A DNA stretch of 64,000 nucleotides, taken from assembly GCF_040530035.1 (NCBI RefSeq), contig NZ_JBEWCD010000002.1, positions 1,240,001 to 1,304,000 of the forward strand. Direction: 5' to 3'. Source of the stretch: Roseibium sp. HPY-6 (GTDB lineage Bacteria > Pseudomonadota > Alphaproteobacteria > Rhizobiales > Stappiaceae). Each line of letters begins with the position of its first letter. Positions within the stretch are counted from its first letter, which is position 1. Position numbers and translations under genes: made by a program. Positions 54,261 to 63,006 of the stretch are shown here, piece by piece. A model generated the notes under the pieces. That model was not told the DNA's origin and did not search any database. It saw nothing but the letters and a program-made list of their open reading frames with translations.

Positions 54261-54295
54261 AACGCCGGGAAGTCGACTTCCCGGCGTTGTTTGTT
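54261..54295 (+). terminator. Intrinsic terminator, plus strand
   Basis: A perfect 12-bp stem, AACGCCGGGAAG with CTTCCCGGCGTT, has a TCGA loop and is followed by GTTTGTTT. It ends a plus-strand transcript in a region with no plus-strand gene for about 460 bases. Confidence 0.78.
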
Positions 54296-54324
54296 TCCGA
54301 AACCGATTTTGTAAATTCAATCCA

Positions 54325-54750
54325 TCACACTTGAATGCGCCGTTTGAACGCTGCGAAGATGCAAACGGTGAAGATCGCGAGGAAAATGGCCGTTAGCAAG
54401 TAGGGCGGGACCACACAGCCCTCGGCAACACCGGATTCTGTGACTTTGCCACCCAAATGAAATACCCAGTCGAAAGCGAGCATTGCAGCGAGCACGATCG
54501 AAACTAGTGCAGAAAACAAACACAGCGATCGATTTCGAAGGAGGAGTGAAATTGAGATCAATCCGACAAAAACAAGATTCGTTGCAGGTGATGCACTAAA
54601 GAAGAAGACGGCATCATCAACTTGCGAAACAGGCCCGTGAATGTTGTTCCAGCCAGGCCTTATCTTGTCGCAGACTTCGGCGAACGCGGCACCCGGCAAC
54701 AGAAACAAAGCGACGGAAGCCGTTCCGATCCAGTGCCGCGTTCTGTGCAT
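54325..54750 (-). CDS. Hypothetical membrane protein with signal peptide
   Basis: 141 residues, unrecognised. Probable signal peptide 1-24 (ending AAFA/EVC), a short periplasmic segment CDKIRPGWNNIHGPVSQVDD, then three transmembrane helices (TNLVFVGLISISLLL, LCLFSALVSIVLAAMLAFDWVF, YLLTAIFLAIFTVCIFAAF). Two cysteines (EVCDK, EGCVVPP) could form a disulfide. It starts 12 bases after the ETF-QO stop and is probably in the same transcript. Confidence 0.7.
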   Translation of the reverse strand: MHRTRHWIGTASVALFLLPGAAFAEVCDKIRPGWNNIHGPVSQVDDAVFFFSASPATNLVFVGLISISLLLRNRSLCLFSALVSIVLAAMLAFDWVFHLGGKVTESGVAEGCVVPPYLLTAIFLAIFTVCIFAAFKRRIQV

Positions 54751-54762
54751 CGCCGTCAGAGC

Positions 54763-56439
54763 TTACATGTTCGGGTAATTCGGCCCGCCTGCGCCCTCCG
54801 GCACTGTCCAGGTGATGTTACGGTTCGGGTCTTTGATGTCGCATGTTTTGCAGTGCACGCAGTTTTGCGAGTTGATCTGGAAACGCGGCGCGTCTTCGCC
54901 TTCTTCGACCCACTCGTAAACGCCTGCAGGGCAATAGCGGTTTGACGGACCAGCGAAAACATCGTGTTCGGAGGACTTCTGAACGGCCAGGTCGCTGACT
55001 TTCAGATGGATCGGCTGGTCTTCTTCGTGGTTGGTGTTCGACAGGAACACCGAAGACAGTTTGTCAAAGGAAACAACGCCATCCGGTTTCGGATAGTCGA
55101 TCTTCTTGCAATCCTTCGCCGGTTTCAGCGTTTCGGAATCACGCTTGCCGTGCTTCATCGTGCCGAAAAAGGAGAAGCCGAACAATTCATTCGTCCACAT
55201 GTCGAGACCGCCAAGACCGATCCCGAGCCAGGTGCCGAACTTCGACCAAAGTGGCTTGGCATTACGGACATTTTTCAGATCGTTGCCGATCGCGCTTTCA
55301 CGCCAGGCCGTGTCAAAATGGGTAAGCTCAGAGTGAGCCTCGCCGCGGCCGATGGCCGACATGACTTCCTCGGCGGCGAGCATGCCCGACAGCATGGCGT
55401 TGTGCGATCCCTTGATGCGCGGAACGTTCACGAATCCTGCAGAACACCCCATCAAAAGACCGCCGGGAAAGGAGAGCTTTGGAACCGACTGGTAGCCGCC
55501 CTCAGTAATCGCCCTTGCGCCGTACGAGATGCGTTTGCCACCTTCAAAAGTGTCCCGGATTGCGGGATGTGTCTTGAAGCGCTGGAACTCGTCGAAAGGT
55601 GACAGCCAGGGATTTTCGTAGTTGAGGTGAACGACGAACCCGACGGCGACCTGATTGTCTTCCAGGTGATAGAGGAACGAACCGCCGCCGGTCTTGCCGT
55701 CGAGCGGCCAGCCGAAGGAGTGCTGAACGAGGCCGAGTTGGTGCTTTTCCGGATCAACCTGCCAGAGTTCCTTGATGCCGATCCCGAATTTCGGCACGTC
55801 ACTGTCCTTGTCGAGGTCGAATTTCTCGATCAGCTGCTTGGCAAGAGATCCGCGGGCACCTTCGCCGATGAGGGTGTACTTGCCACGCAGTTCCATGCCG
55901 CGCGTAAACATGGCGTTGGGTTTGCCGTCGCGGCCGATCCCCATGTCGCCGGTCGCGACACCGAGGACTTTGCCCTCATCATCGTAAAGCAGTTCGGCTG
56001 CCGCAAAACCCGGATAAATCTCCACACCGAGCGCTTCGGCTTTTTCCGCCAACCAGCGACACACATTGCCAAGGGAGACGATGTAATTGCCGTGATTGTT
56101 CATGAGCTTGGGCATGAACAGATTGGGCAGCCGCATGGAACCCGCAGGGCCTAGAACCAGAAAATGATCAGCGGTCACCGCCGTTTTGATCGGCGTATCC
56201 TCTTCGCGCCACTCCGGCAGCAGCTGATCGAGAGCGATCGGATCGATAACGGCGCCAGAAAGGATGTGCGCACCCACTTCCGAACCTTTTTCCAGCACGA
56301 CAACGCTTAGTTCTTCGCCCTTTTCGTTCGCAATCTGTTTCAGCCGGATCGCTGCGGCAAGGCCGGCCGGGCCTGCTCCGACGATCACAACGTCGACATC
56401 CATGCTTTCGCGTTCACCAAGCGCGTCTTGTTCGCTCAT
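54763..56439 (-). CDS. Electron transfer flavoprotein-ubiquinone oxidoreductase
   Basis: A 558-residue inner-membrane enzyme passing electrons from acyl-CoA and amino-acid dehydrogenases, through ETF, to ubiquinone. The FAD fold VVIVGAGPAGLAAAIRLKQIA is near the N-terminus; a 4Fe-4S cluster site CPAGVYEWVEEG, CVHCKTCDIKDP is at the C-terminus. The ATG at 56439 has AGGGAG upstream; 56442 is the alternative. A 14-bp palindrome lies 170 bases upstream. Confidence 0.96.
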   Translation of the reverse strand: MSEQDALGERESMDVDVVIVGAGPAGLAAAIRLKQIANEKGEELSVVVLEKGSEVGAHILSGAVIDPIALDQLLPEWREEDTPIKTAVTADHFLVLGPAGSMRLPNLFMPKLMNNHGNYIVSLGNVCRWLAEKAEALGVEIYPGFAAAELLYDDEGKVLGVATGDMGIGRDGKPNAMFTRGMELRGKYTLIGEGARGSLAKQLIEKFDLDKDSDVPKFGIGIKELWQVDPEKHQLGLVQHSFGWPLDGKTGGGSFLYHLEDNQVAVGFVVHLNYENPWLSPFDEFQRFKTHPAIRDTFEGGKRISYGARAITEGGYQSVPKLSFPGGLLMGCSAGFVNVPRIKGSHNAMLSGMLAAEEVMSAIGRGEAHSELTHFDTAWRESAIGNDLKNVRNAKPLWSKFGTWLGIGLGGLDMWTNELFGFSFFGTMKHGKRDSETLKPAKDCKKIDYPKPDGVVSFDKLSSVFLSNTNHEEDQPIHLKVSDLAVQKSSEHDVFAGPSNRYCPAGVYEWVEEGEDAPRFQINSQNCVHCKTCDIKDPNRNITWTVPEGAGGPNYPNM

Positions 56440-56605
56440 CATTTTCTCCCTCAAGCCGGCGGGGCTTCATCCGTATCGCCCTGTTTGCAATATTTCGCAG
56501 CGCAATACACGATTTTTTTCTATTCTCTTTGCGAAATCCGGCCCCATATTGGTCGAATTTCGCCCAGATAGACCAAAGCCGCATCAAAGCGTCAAGCGAA
56601 ATAAG

Positions 56606-56622
56606 TTACGCTTACGTAAGCG
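56606..56622. promoter_or_regulatory. Palindromic operator candidate upstream of ETF-QO
   Basis: CGCTTACGTAAGCG (56609-56622) is a perfect palindrome inside TTACGCTTACGTAA (56606-56619). The latter resembles the TTACGTTTACGTAA-type site of LiuR-like MerR regulators, which in other proteobacteria control branched-chain and fatty-acid breakdown together with ETF genes. No such regulator is in the window. Confidence 0.45.
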
Positions 56623-56753
56623 GAAATGATTTTGGTTTCACGGGAATAGATGTGTACAGGTGTGTGAAACGCAGTTGTCCTGCACCAAGGCGGCGCTGCG
56701 CCGCTTGTACGAACAGGCGTACCGGATAATATCCCGTACCGGAGGCCAATTTC

Positions 56754-57641
56754 TTGCAACATTCTAGTGAAGACCTGAAAAACATCGAAAGCCTGCTGGA
56801 GTTCTATATCGACGCCGGTGTCGATTGTTTTTTGGGTGACAGTCCTGTCGACTGGACGGAGCTAAGCCGGAGGAAGGCTCCGGTGCGGCAACAGCCTCAG
56901 GCATCTGAAGTCGCGCACCGGACCGCACCCGCGGAACCGCCCGCGCATGACCGCGCGGCACCGGTTCCCACTGGCTTGGCACCGCAACCGCGAACAGCAC
57001 AACCAGCCAAACCGAACAATCCAGCTGTCATTCCGGATCGGGAAGTTGTCGCCTCGGCGCGAGACCAGGCCGCGTCGGCCGTGTCACTGGAAGAACTGCG
57101 GGCCTGCCTGGAGGCTTTCGACGGATGCAATTTGAAACTGACGGCGAAGAAGCTGGTATTCGCGGACGGCAATCCTGCGGCCCGGTTGATGTTTGTCGGC
57201 GAGGCGCCCGGACGCGATGAGGATCTGCAGGGGAAACCGTTTGTCGGCAGGTCCGGTCAGCTTCTGGACCGTATGCTCACAGCTATCGGTCTTGATCGGT
57301 CTTCAGCTTACATCGCCAATGTCGTTCCATGGCGTCCGCCGGGTAACCGCACGCCGACACCGCAGGAGACGGAAATCTGCAAGCCCTTCATCAGAAGGCA
57401 GATCGAGCTTGTCAACCCGGACGTGATTGTCTTTCTGGGCGCAGCATCCGCAAAGAACCTGTTGGGTGTTCAGGACGGAATTCGAAAGATGCGTGGCCGC
57501 TGGATGAAGTATCCGGTCTCAGGTCGTGACATTGATGCGATTGCAACCTATCACCCGGCTTATCTTCTGCGCAGCCCCCTGGAAAAGCGTCTTTCGTGGC
57601 GCGATTTTCTCAGCATCCAATTGAAGCTGGAAGGAACCTGA
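56754..57641 (+). CDS. Type-4 uracil-DNA glycosylase
   Basis: A 295-residue family-4-like uracil-DNA glycosylase. A variable 100-residue N-terminal part is rich in Ala/Pro; the core follows: FDGCNLKLTAKKLVFADGNP, the catalytic motif GEAPGRDEDLQGKPFVGRSGQLLDRML, NVVPWRPPGNRTPTPQE, VIVFLGAASAKNLL and HPAYLLRSPLEKRLSWRDFL. An iron-sulfur cluster is expected. A TTG start at 56754 is the best candidate. Confidence 0.92.
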   Translation: MQHSSEDLKNIESLLEFYIDAGVDCFLGDSPVDWTELSRRKAPVRQQPQASEVAHRTAPAEPPAHDRAAPVPTGLAPQPRTAQPAKPNNPAVIPDREVVASARDQAASAVSLEELRACLEAFDGCNLKLTAKKLVFADGNPAARLMFVGEAPGRDEDLQGKPFVGRSGQLLDRMLTAIGLDRSSAYIANVVPWRPPGNRTPTPQETEICKPFIRRQIELVNPDVIVFLGAASAKNLLGVQDGIRKMRGRWMKYPVSGRDIDAIATYHPAYLLRSPLEKRLSWRDFLSIQLKLEGT

Positions 57642-57720
57642 CGCGCCGCTCTTCCCCGACGTTAACGCCGTTTTCAGTCTTCAGGTTGTAGGCTTGGGTG
57701 TAGTTGAGCTGGAGGGGAAA

Positions 57721-58350
57721 GTGTCAAACGTCAATGAGGTCAAAGTTGCCGATAGCTGCGTTCCCGCGCTGGTCGTGGATCTGGCGGATATGAGCTGCTT
57801 TGAGGCCAGTGCCTTGGACCTCACTGACAAGGGATGCTGGATCGTTTCCGACAAGGTCGACCTACTCAAGGAAGAGGTAGGGCTGCGGCTGAATGGCTAC
57901 GACAAACTGGTTCGCGGGACGGTCATTGCCTACGGAGACAATGAGGCCAGGATCAGCTTTTCGGTGGTGAACACGGAGCCGGGTGAAAAACGGCGCGAAA
58001 TCCGCCGTCCTGTCTGGATCAGCACTGTTGTCTACGGCAAGACCAGTCCTTTCATCGTCAAAGGACGCATTGTTGATGCGAGTAAATCCGGATGCCGGCT
58101 TGAAGCGGCCAAGCTCGACCGGCTGCCGCAGGATATTGAAATTTCCATTCCGGGTCTGGACTTGCCGATCGCCGCAAAAATTGTCTGGCGCAAGGACGGT
58201 CAAGCGGGTGTTCAACTGAACTGGCCTTTCGAGCCGGAACCGGACCTGACGCCTGAAGCGGTTGCGCTTCTGCTGGATCGCGAAGCTGAAAAGAAAAAGG
58301 AAGCGGAGAAGATTAAACCGAAAAAGCGCATCAGCGCCTTTGGCACCTGA
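57721..58350 (+). CDS. PilZ-domain protein
   Basis: A 209-residue cyclic di-GMP receptor candidate. The PilZ motif RxxxR is RREIRR and the D/NxSxxG motif is DASKSGCRLE, both in the second half. The first half (DMSCFEASALDLTDKGCWIV, LVRGTVIAYGDNEARISF) looks like a second, degenerate PilZ/PilZN domain. The C-terminal tail is Lys/Glu-rich. The GTG start at 57721 has GGAGGGG upstream. Confidence 0.9.
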   Translation: MSNVNEVKVADSCVPALVVDLADMSCFEASALDLTDKGCWIVSDKVDLLKEEVGLRLNGYDKLVRGTVIAYGDNEARISFSVVNTEPGEKRREIRRPVWISTVVYGKTSPFIVKGRIVDASKSGCRLEAAKLDRLPQDIEISIPGLDLPIAAKIVWRKDGQAGVQLNWPFEPEPDLTPEAVALLLDREAEKKKEAEKIKPKKRISAFGT

Positions 58351-58465
58351 ACGTCCGCCAACACCTTCTCAGCCTATTCCTGAAATTGCCCGGGGGCACT
58401 CTTTGCAAGTGCCGCTCGAATACATATATCGAAGAGAGTTTTGACCTCTCTCAGGGCCTTCCAGC

Positions 58466-59323
58466 GTGCTTTCTACCTTCCGCCGTTTCCTTCCCAAACC
58501 ATTCCGCAATGACAAGACGATCGTTCCCGTGGTGCGCCTGCAAGGCGCGATCGGCATGCAAAGTCCGATGCGCTCGGGCTTGTCGTTGGCCTCAGCGGCG
58601 ATGCCGCTTGAGAAGGCGTTTTCTGTCAAAAAGGCTCCCGCGGTCGCGCTGATCGTCAATTCGCCGGGCGGGTCTCCGGTGCAGTCGCGCCTGATTTTCA
58701 AGCGCATACGTGATCTGGCCAAGGAAAACGAGAAGGACGTCCTTGTCTTCGTCGAAGATGTCGCCGCAAGCGGGGGCTACATGATCGCGGTCGCGGGAGA
58801 CGAGATTTTCGTCGACCCGTCCTCCATTGTCGGTTCCATAGGGGTGGTCGCGGCTGGCTTCGGCTTTACAGAAATGATCAAGAAGATCGGTGTCGACCGG
58901 CGCGTCTATACGGCCGGCGAGAAGAAGGTGACGCTCGATCCCTTTCAGCCGGAGGTCCCTGAAGATATTGACTATCTCAAAAGCCTCCAGCTTGAGCTCC
59001 ATGAGACCTTCATCGAACTGGTAAAATCCCGCCGTGGCGATGTTCTGACCGAGGATCCGGACCTTTTCACGGGCAAGTTCTGGACGGGGCGAACCGCCGT
59101 TCAGCTCGGACTTGTCGACGCGATAGGCGATTTGCGCGGCGTTCTGAAGGAAAGATACGGCGAGAAGACGGAACCACGGCTGATCTCCGCGCCACGGGGC
59201 CTCTTTGGCAGGCGTGCGGGGCTCGGCGTGAACCAGAAGGGGCAGCGCCTGACCGAAGGCTTGGGCGACGAGTTGATTTCAGCGGTTGAAGAGCGGGCGT
59301 TGTGGATGCGTTACGGCCTTTAA
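58466..59323 (+). CDS. S49 family serine protease (SppA/SohB-like)
   Basis: A 285-residue protease that degrades membrane-bound peptides. The catalytic Ser is in VEDVAASGGYMIAVAGDEIF, and the Lys in VYTAGEKKVTLDPF after PSSIVGSIGVV. It lacks a clear signal or membrane anchor. It precedes a small membrane protein gene by 46 bases. Confidence 0.93.
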   Translation: MLSTFRRFLPKPFRNDKTIVPVVRLQGAIGMQSPMRSGLSLASAAMPLEKAFSVKKAPAVALIVNSPGGSPVQSRLIFKRIRDLAKENEKDVLVFVEDVAASGGYMIAVAGDEIFVDPSSIVGSIGVVAAGFGFTEMIKKIGVDRRVYTAGEKKVTLDPFQPEVPEDIDYLKSLQLELHETFIELVKSRRGDVLTEDPDLFTGKFWTGRTAVQLGLVDAIGDLRGVLKERYGEKTEPRLISAPRGLFGRRAGLGVNQKGQRLTEGLGDELISAVEERALWMRYGL

Positions 59324-59369
59324 ATGGGCGTATTGCTCGCGTCAGGTGGGACAGCAAAAGGGGAACGAT

Positions 59370-59555
59370 ATGACGGAACTGATTGGTGTTGCAGCTCTTG
59401 CCGTCGGCGGTTACTGGATCGTCCAGCGCGTCAAGCGCAAGATGGCTGAAGTCGAGAATCAGATCTCCAAGGCCGCGGCGAAGGCCGATCCGAATGGGCG
59501 CGGCGCCAAGCTCGTACTCGATCCGGAAACAGGAAAGTACCGCCCAAGCAACTGA
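59370..59555 (+). CDS. Small single-helix membrane protein
   Basis: 61 residues: an N-terminal transmembrane helix (MTELIGVAALAVGGYWIVQRV), a short basic/acidic helix (KRKMAEVENQISKAAAK), then a C-terminal KLVLDPETGKYRPSN motif typical of small alphaproteobacterial hypothetical proteins. AGGGGAAC precedes the ATG at 59370. A GGCGGAGC/GCTCCGCC hairpin (59563-59582) lies between it and the convergent MATE gene. Confidence 0.82.
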   Translation: MTELIGVAALAVGGYWIVQRVKRKMAEVENQISKAAAKADPNGRGAKLVLDPETGKYRPSN

Positions 59556-59608
59556 CCGACCAGGCGGAGCGGGCGCTCCGCCGGGCCACCCCAACGGCTT
59601 GGGTTATG

Positions 59609-60994
59609 TCAATTCGGCGCCGTGAAGAGCCCCCACCGTGCCGAGTGTCTTTTCGATGCCCTGAACAGCAGCAGCGCGGTCAGGACCAGCAGCAGAAATT
59701 CTGCAGCCGGGCCAGTGAGCCAGATCCCTGTTTCGCCGAAGAAATGGGGCAGAACGAACAACAGCGGCAAAAAGAACACATACGGTTTGACCAGACTGAT
59801 AACGGCTGCCTTTTTCGCATCTCCACACGCTTGAAAATAAGCCGCGATCACAAAAAGTGGTCCAGCGGCACACATCAGCGCGATGTTGATCGGCATGATC
59901 CGGACAATTTCACCAACGACGCGTTCATCTTCGACGAATAGCAGCCCTATCGGACCCGGAAAGAGCGACAGCACGGCCTGCGCACTGACGCAGTAAATGA
60001 AGGCCGTCAAAAGACCCAACCGCAGCGTATCGTCGGAGCGGCGCCACTCCTTTGCGCCGTAGTTGTTTCCAATCATCGCCTGTAATGCCTGCGTCAGACC
60101 AAGCAGAGGCAGAAAGACGAAGGTCATGATGCGGGTGATGATCCCGAAAGCGGCGATCGTCGCTTCGTAGCTGTCTGATTCAACATACTGGAGGGCGGCG
60201 ATTGTCGCAGCGGACGCCAGACCGATGCCTGCGAAGTTGAGACTTTGCGGTGCTCCAAGGGCAATGATCGACCGCCAGTATCCGTGTAAGGGGTATGTGA
60301 ACAGGACGGTGGGCTTCAGGATTGTCGCAACCCGCAGTCGGAAAATGAGCACGGCCGTGAACGTGACCAATTGCGCCAGAGCCGTCCCGAAGGCCGATCC
60401 GGCCACACCCCAGTTTAAAATCCCCACCATCACGAAGTTGAAAAGAATGTTCGCGACGGAGACGAGCAGGCTCATACCGGCCATTTGCACGACGTAACCC
60501 TCGCTGCGCAGGGCGTCGGTCTGCACAGACAGGACGAAGAGCAAGGGCGAAGTGAACGCCGTGATCGCCAGATAGGTGAACGCCATCTGCGCAACTGGTT
60601 TTGATCCATCAGCGGCAACAAGGATGGCCCGATAGCCGATCGCCCAGAACAGAAATATGACAAGAGCACCTGCCAGGAGCGACAGCCCATGTGCGCCCGC
60701 AAATACGGATCGCGCTGCGTCGAAACTCTTGGCGCCGAGATGGCGCGCAAGAATGCTGGACATGCCGCTGGAAACCAGCGTTGCCCCAGCAACAAGCAGC
60801 ATGTAGGCGGGAAAGATCAGCGTAACGGCGCTCAACGCGTCGGGCCCAACGTAGTGACCCAGAAAGGCGGCATCTGCAACCGTCAGCAGACCGTTCATGC
60901 TCATGACCAGAATGATTGGAAGGGCGGTTTTCAAAAGCGTGGGGACGAGAGCCCCGTGCGTAAACACATTCGTCCGGGACGTGTCGTTGGACAT
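59609..60994 (-). CDS. MATE family efflux transporter
   Basis: A 461-residue inner-membrane antiporter with twelve predicted helices in two MatE repeats. The first repeat opens LPIILVMSMNGLLTVADAAFLGHYVG, and the second holds GAPQSLNFAGIGLASAATIAALQ and AMIGNNYGAKEWRR. Such proteins export drugs or metabolites with Na+ or H+. Substrate unknown. Confidence 0.93.
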   Translation of the reverse strand: MSNDTSRTNVFTHGALVPTLLKTALPIILVMSMNGLLTVADAAFLGHYVGPDALSAVTLIFPAYMLLVAGATLVSSGMSSILARHLGAKSFDAARSVFAGAHGLSLLAGALVIFLFWAIGYRAILVAADGSKPVAQMAFTYLAITAFTSPLLFVLSVQTDALRSEGYVVQMAGMSLLVSVANILFNFVMVGILNWGVAGSAFGTALAQLVTFTAVLIFRLRVATILKPTVLFTYPLHGYWRSIIALGAPQSLNFAGIGLASAATIAALQYVESDSYEATIAAFGIITRIMTFVFLPLLGLTQALQAMIGNNYGAKEWRRSDDTLRLGLLTAFIYCVSAQAVLSLFPGPIGLLFVEDERVVGEIVRIMPINIALMCAAGPLFVIAAYFQACGDAKKAAVISLVKPYVFFLPLLFVLPHFFGETGIWLTGPAAEFLLLVLTALLLFRASKRHSARWGLFTAPN

Positions 60995-61306
60995 TCCGTT
61001 CTCCAGATAAAGGCGTTTCGCTTGTAGGGAAGGGCTCGCATTGCCGCCTGCACGAAACGCGCGGAGGAACGAAAAATCGTCGAGACCAGATCTTCACCAT
61101 GACATTGTGTCTGCGAGCGGCAGGCGTCTGGAACCGGCGCTTTTGGTAGTCGCTGCCGGATGGAAGGTCAACCCCGCAGTTCGCTGCGAGACAGATTGGC
61201 CAGGCCCGGCAACCTCGTCTTGACCTCGCCGCCGCATCATGGCACCTCTCGCCTCGCGCAGGCGGGACCGGCTCGCCTTAGCGCGTCATTTGCGGAAGCG
61301 GTATTC
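60995..61306. other. Divergent promoter region, no gene seen
   Basis: It separates the minus-strand MATE gene from glyQ. The frame upstream of glyQ is open but has no codon pattern of a real extension. A short frame at 61098-61148 was examined as a leader peptide and dropped. Confidence 0.45.
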
Positions 61307-62275
61307 ATGTCGACTGACACATTGCCGGCGCATATGCGCCCGGAAAACTCCTTTCAGGGTCTGATCCTGACACTCCAGCGGTTCTGGGCGGACCAGGGCT
61401 GTGTTGTGCTTCAGCCATATGACATGGAAGTCGGGGCTGGGACGTTTCATCCGGCAACCACATTGCGCTCACTCGGCCCGCGCCCGTGGCGCGCCGCATA
61501 TGTTCAGCCGTCGCGGCGTCCGACTGATGGGCGTTATGGCGAAAACCCGAACCGTCTGCAGCACTACTACCAGTTTCAGGTCATCTTGAAGCCGTCACCG
61601 GCCGATCTGCAGGACCTTTATCTGAAATCGCTTTACGCCATCGGGCTGGATCCGAAACTGCACGATATCCGGTTTGTCGAAGACGACTGGGAAAGCCCGA
61701 CCCTGGGTGCCTGGGGCCTTGGCTGGGAATGCTGGTGCGATGGCATGGAGGTTTCGCAGTTCACTTACTTTCAGCAAGTGGCCGGGTTCGAATGTTCACC
61801 GGTTTCCGGCGAACTCACTTACGGGCTTGAGCGTCTCGCCATGTATATCCAGGGTGTCGATAACGTCTACGAGCTCAACTACAACGGCATGGAAGGTGAC
61901 GCGAGGATCACCTACGGGGATGTCTTCCTGCAGGCAGAGCAGGAGTATTCGCGGCACAATTTCGAGCATGCGGATACCGAGATGCTGTTCCGCCATTTCA
62001 AGGACGCGGAAATTGAATGCCGTGCCTTGTTGGAAGCTGGTGCGAAGGCGCGGGAAGAGGTTGGCGCGAGCGTGCACCAGGTAGTCCTGCCGGCTTATGA
62101 TCAGTGCATCAAGGCCAGCCACGCCTTCAACCTGCTTGATGCCCGCGGTGTAATTTCCGTGACGGAGCGCCAGAGCTATATTCTGCGCGTGCGCGAGCTG
62201 GCAAAGGCCTGCGGAGCGGCATTTCTGGAAACCGAAGCGGGCGGTGTGGGTTATCACAACCAGGCAGCTGAATAG
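61307..62275 (+). CDS. glyQ: Glycyl-tRNA synthetase alpha subunit
   Basis: Catalytic alpha subunit of the tetrameric (alpha2beta2) glycine synthetase, 322 residues. Class II motifs are visible: [37 protein letters not shown] (motif 1-2 region) and [20 protein letters not shown], then [14 protein letters not shown] (motif 3). The beta subunit gene glyS is not adjacent; lemA and DUF2207 genes follow, and glyS may lie beyond the window. Confidence 0.97.
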   Translation: MSTDTLPAHMRPENSFQGLILTLQRFWADQGCVVLQPYDMEVGAGTFHPATTLRSLGPRPWRAAYVQPSRRPTDGRYGENPNRLQHYYQFQVILKPSPADLQDLYLKSLYAIGLDPKLHDIRFVEDDWESPTLGAWGLGWECWCDGMEVSQFTYFQQVAGFECSPVSGELTYGLERLAMYIQGVDNVYELNYNGMEGDARITYGDVFLQAEQEYSRHNFEHADTEMLFRHFKDAEIECRALLEAGAKAREEVGASVHQVVLPAYDQCIKASHAFNLLDARGVISVTERQSYILRVRELAKACGAAFLETEAGGVGYHNQAAE

Positions 62276-62439
62276 CCTGAACCTTTTTTTGGATTGAAAC
62301 GTTTGCTGGCGGCCGGGCGCCTCCAGCAACATTCCTGACATTTGATACGGTATTGAAACAAAAGACCGTGCTTGCGCAGGATGACAATCCCAGCCGCAGC
62401 AGCTAGCTTCCGGATCGTTCTTTAAAGGGGATCTGAAAG

Positions 62440-62994
62440 TTGGCCTGGATTGTTCTCGCACTTTTGATTGCGCTGTCGGTTTACGCGATCATTCTCTACA
62501 ACACGCTCGTCAAAAAGCGTCAGATGGTCGAGGAAGGCTGGAGCGGTATCGATGTGCAGCTCAAGCGCCGCGCCAACCTCATTCCCAACCTTGTCGAAAC
62601 AGTCAAAGGCTATGCCGCGCACGAGACGGAAACGCTCGACGCGGTTACACAACTTCGAACCTCTGCGAATGCGGTTTCGAAGGAAGACGTCGCAGGGCGC
62701 GCAAAGGCTGAAGGTGCGCTGGGTCAGGCTCTCGGACGCCTTTTTGCGGTTGCGGAAGCTTATCCGGATCTGAAGGCAAGCGAGAATTTTTCGGACCTGC
62801 ACCAGTCACTTGATGAAATCGAAAACGCCATTCAGATGTCGCGCAGATATTACAACGGCGCTGTCAGGGGCCTGAATGTGGCTGTCGAAAGTTTCCCCTC
62901 CAATCTGATCGCCACGCAATTCAAATTTGAAAAGGCCGACTATTTCGAGATCGAGGATGAGGCTGACCGGGCCGTCCCGGGCGTCGAATTCTAA
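62440..62994 (+). CDS. LemA family protein
   Basis: A 184-residue protein with one N-terminal transmembrane helix (VLALLIALSVYAIILYNTLV) and the LemA helical domain: WSGIDVQLKRRANLIPNLVETVKGYAAHETETLDAVTQLR, then YPDLKASENFSDLHQSLDEIENAIQMSRRYYNGAVRGLN. Function in bacteria is unclear. A TTG start follows AAAGGGG. It precedes the DUF2207 gene by 12 bases, a standard pairing. Confidence 0.92.
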   Translation: MAWIVLALLIALSVYAIILYNTLVKKRQMVEEGWSGIDVQLKRRANLIPNLVETVKGYAAHETETLDAVTQLRTSANAVSKEDVAGRAKAEGALGQALGRLFAVAEAYPDLKASENFSDLHQSLDEIENAIQMSRRYYNGAVRGLNVAVESFPSNLIATQFKFEKADYFEIEDEADRAVPGVEF

Positions 62995-63006
62995 GAAGGG
63001 TCCGTC

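Noticed and set aside
61098..61148. Possible 16-residue leader peptide before glyQ
   Set aside because: It has two Trp but only one Gly codon, and no terminator or alternative stem follows, so an attenuator reading is not supported.
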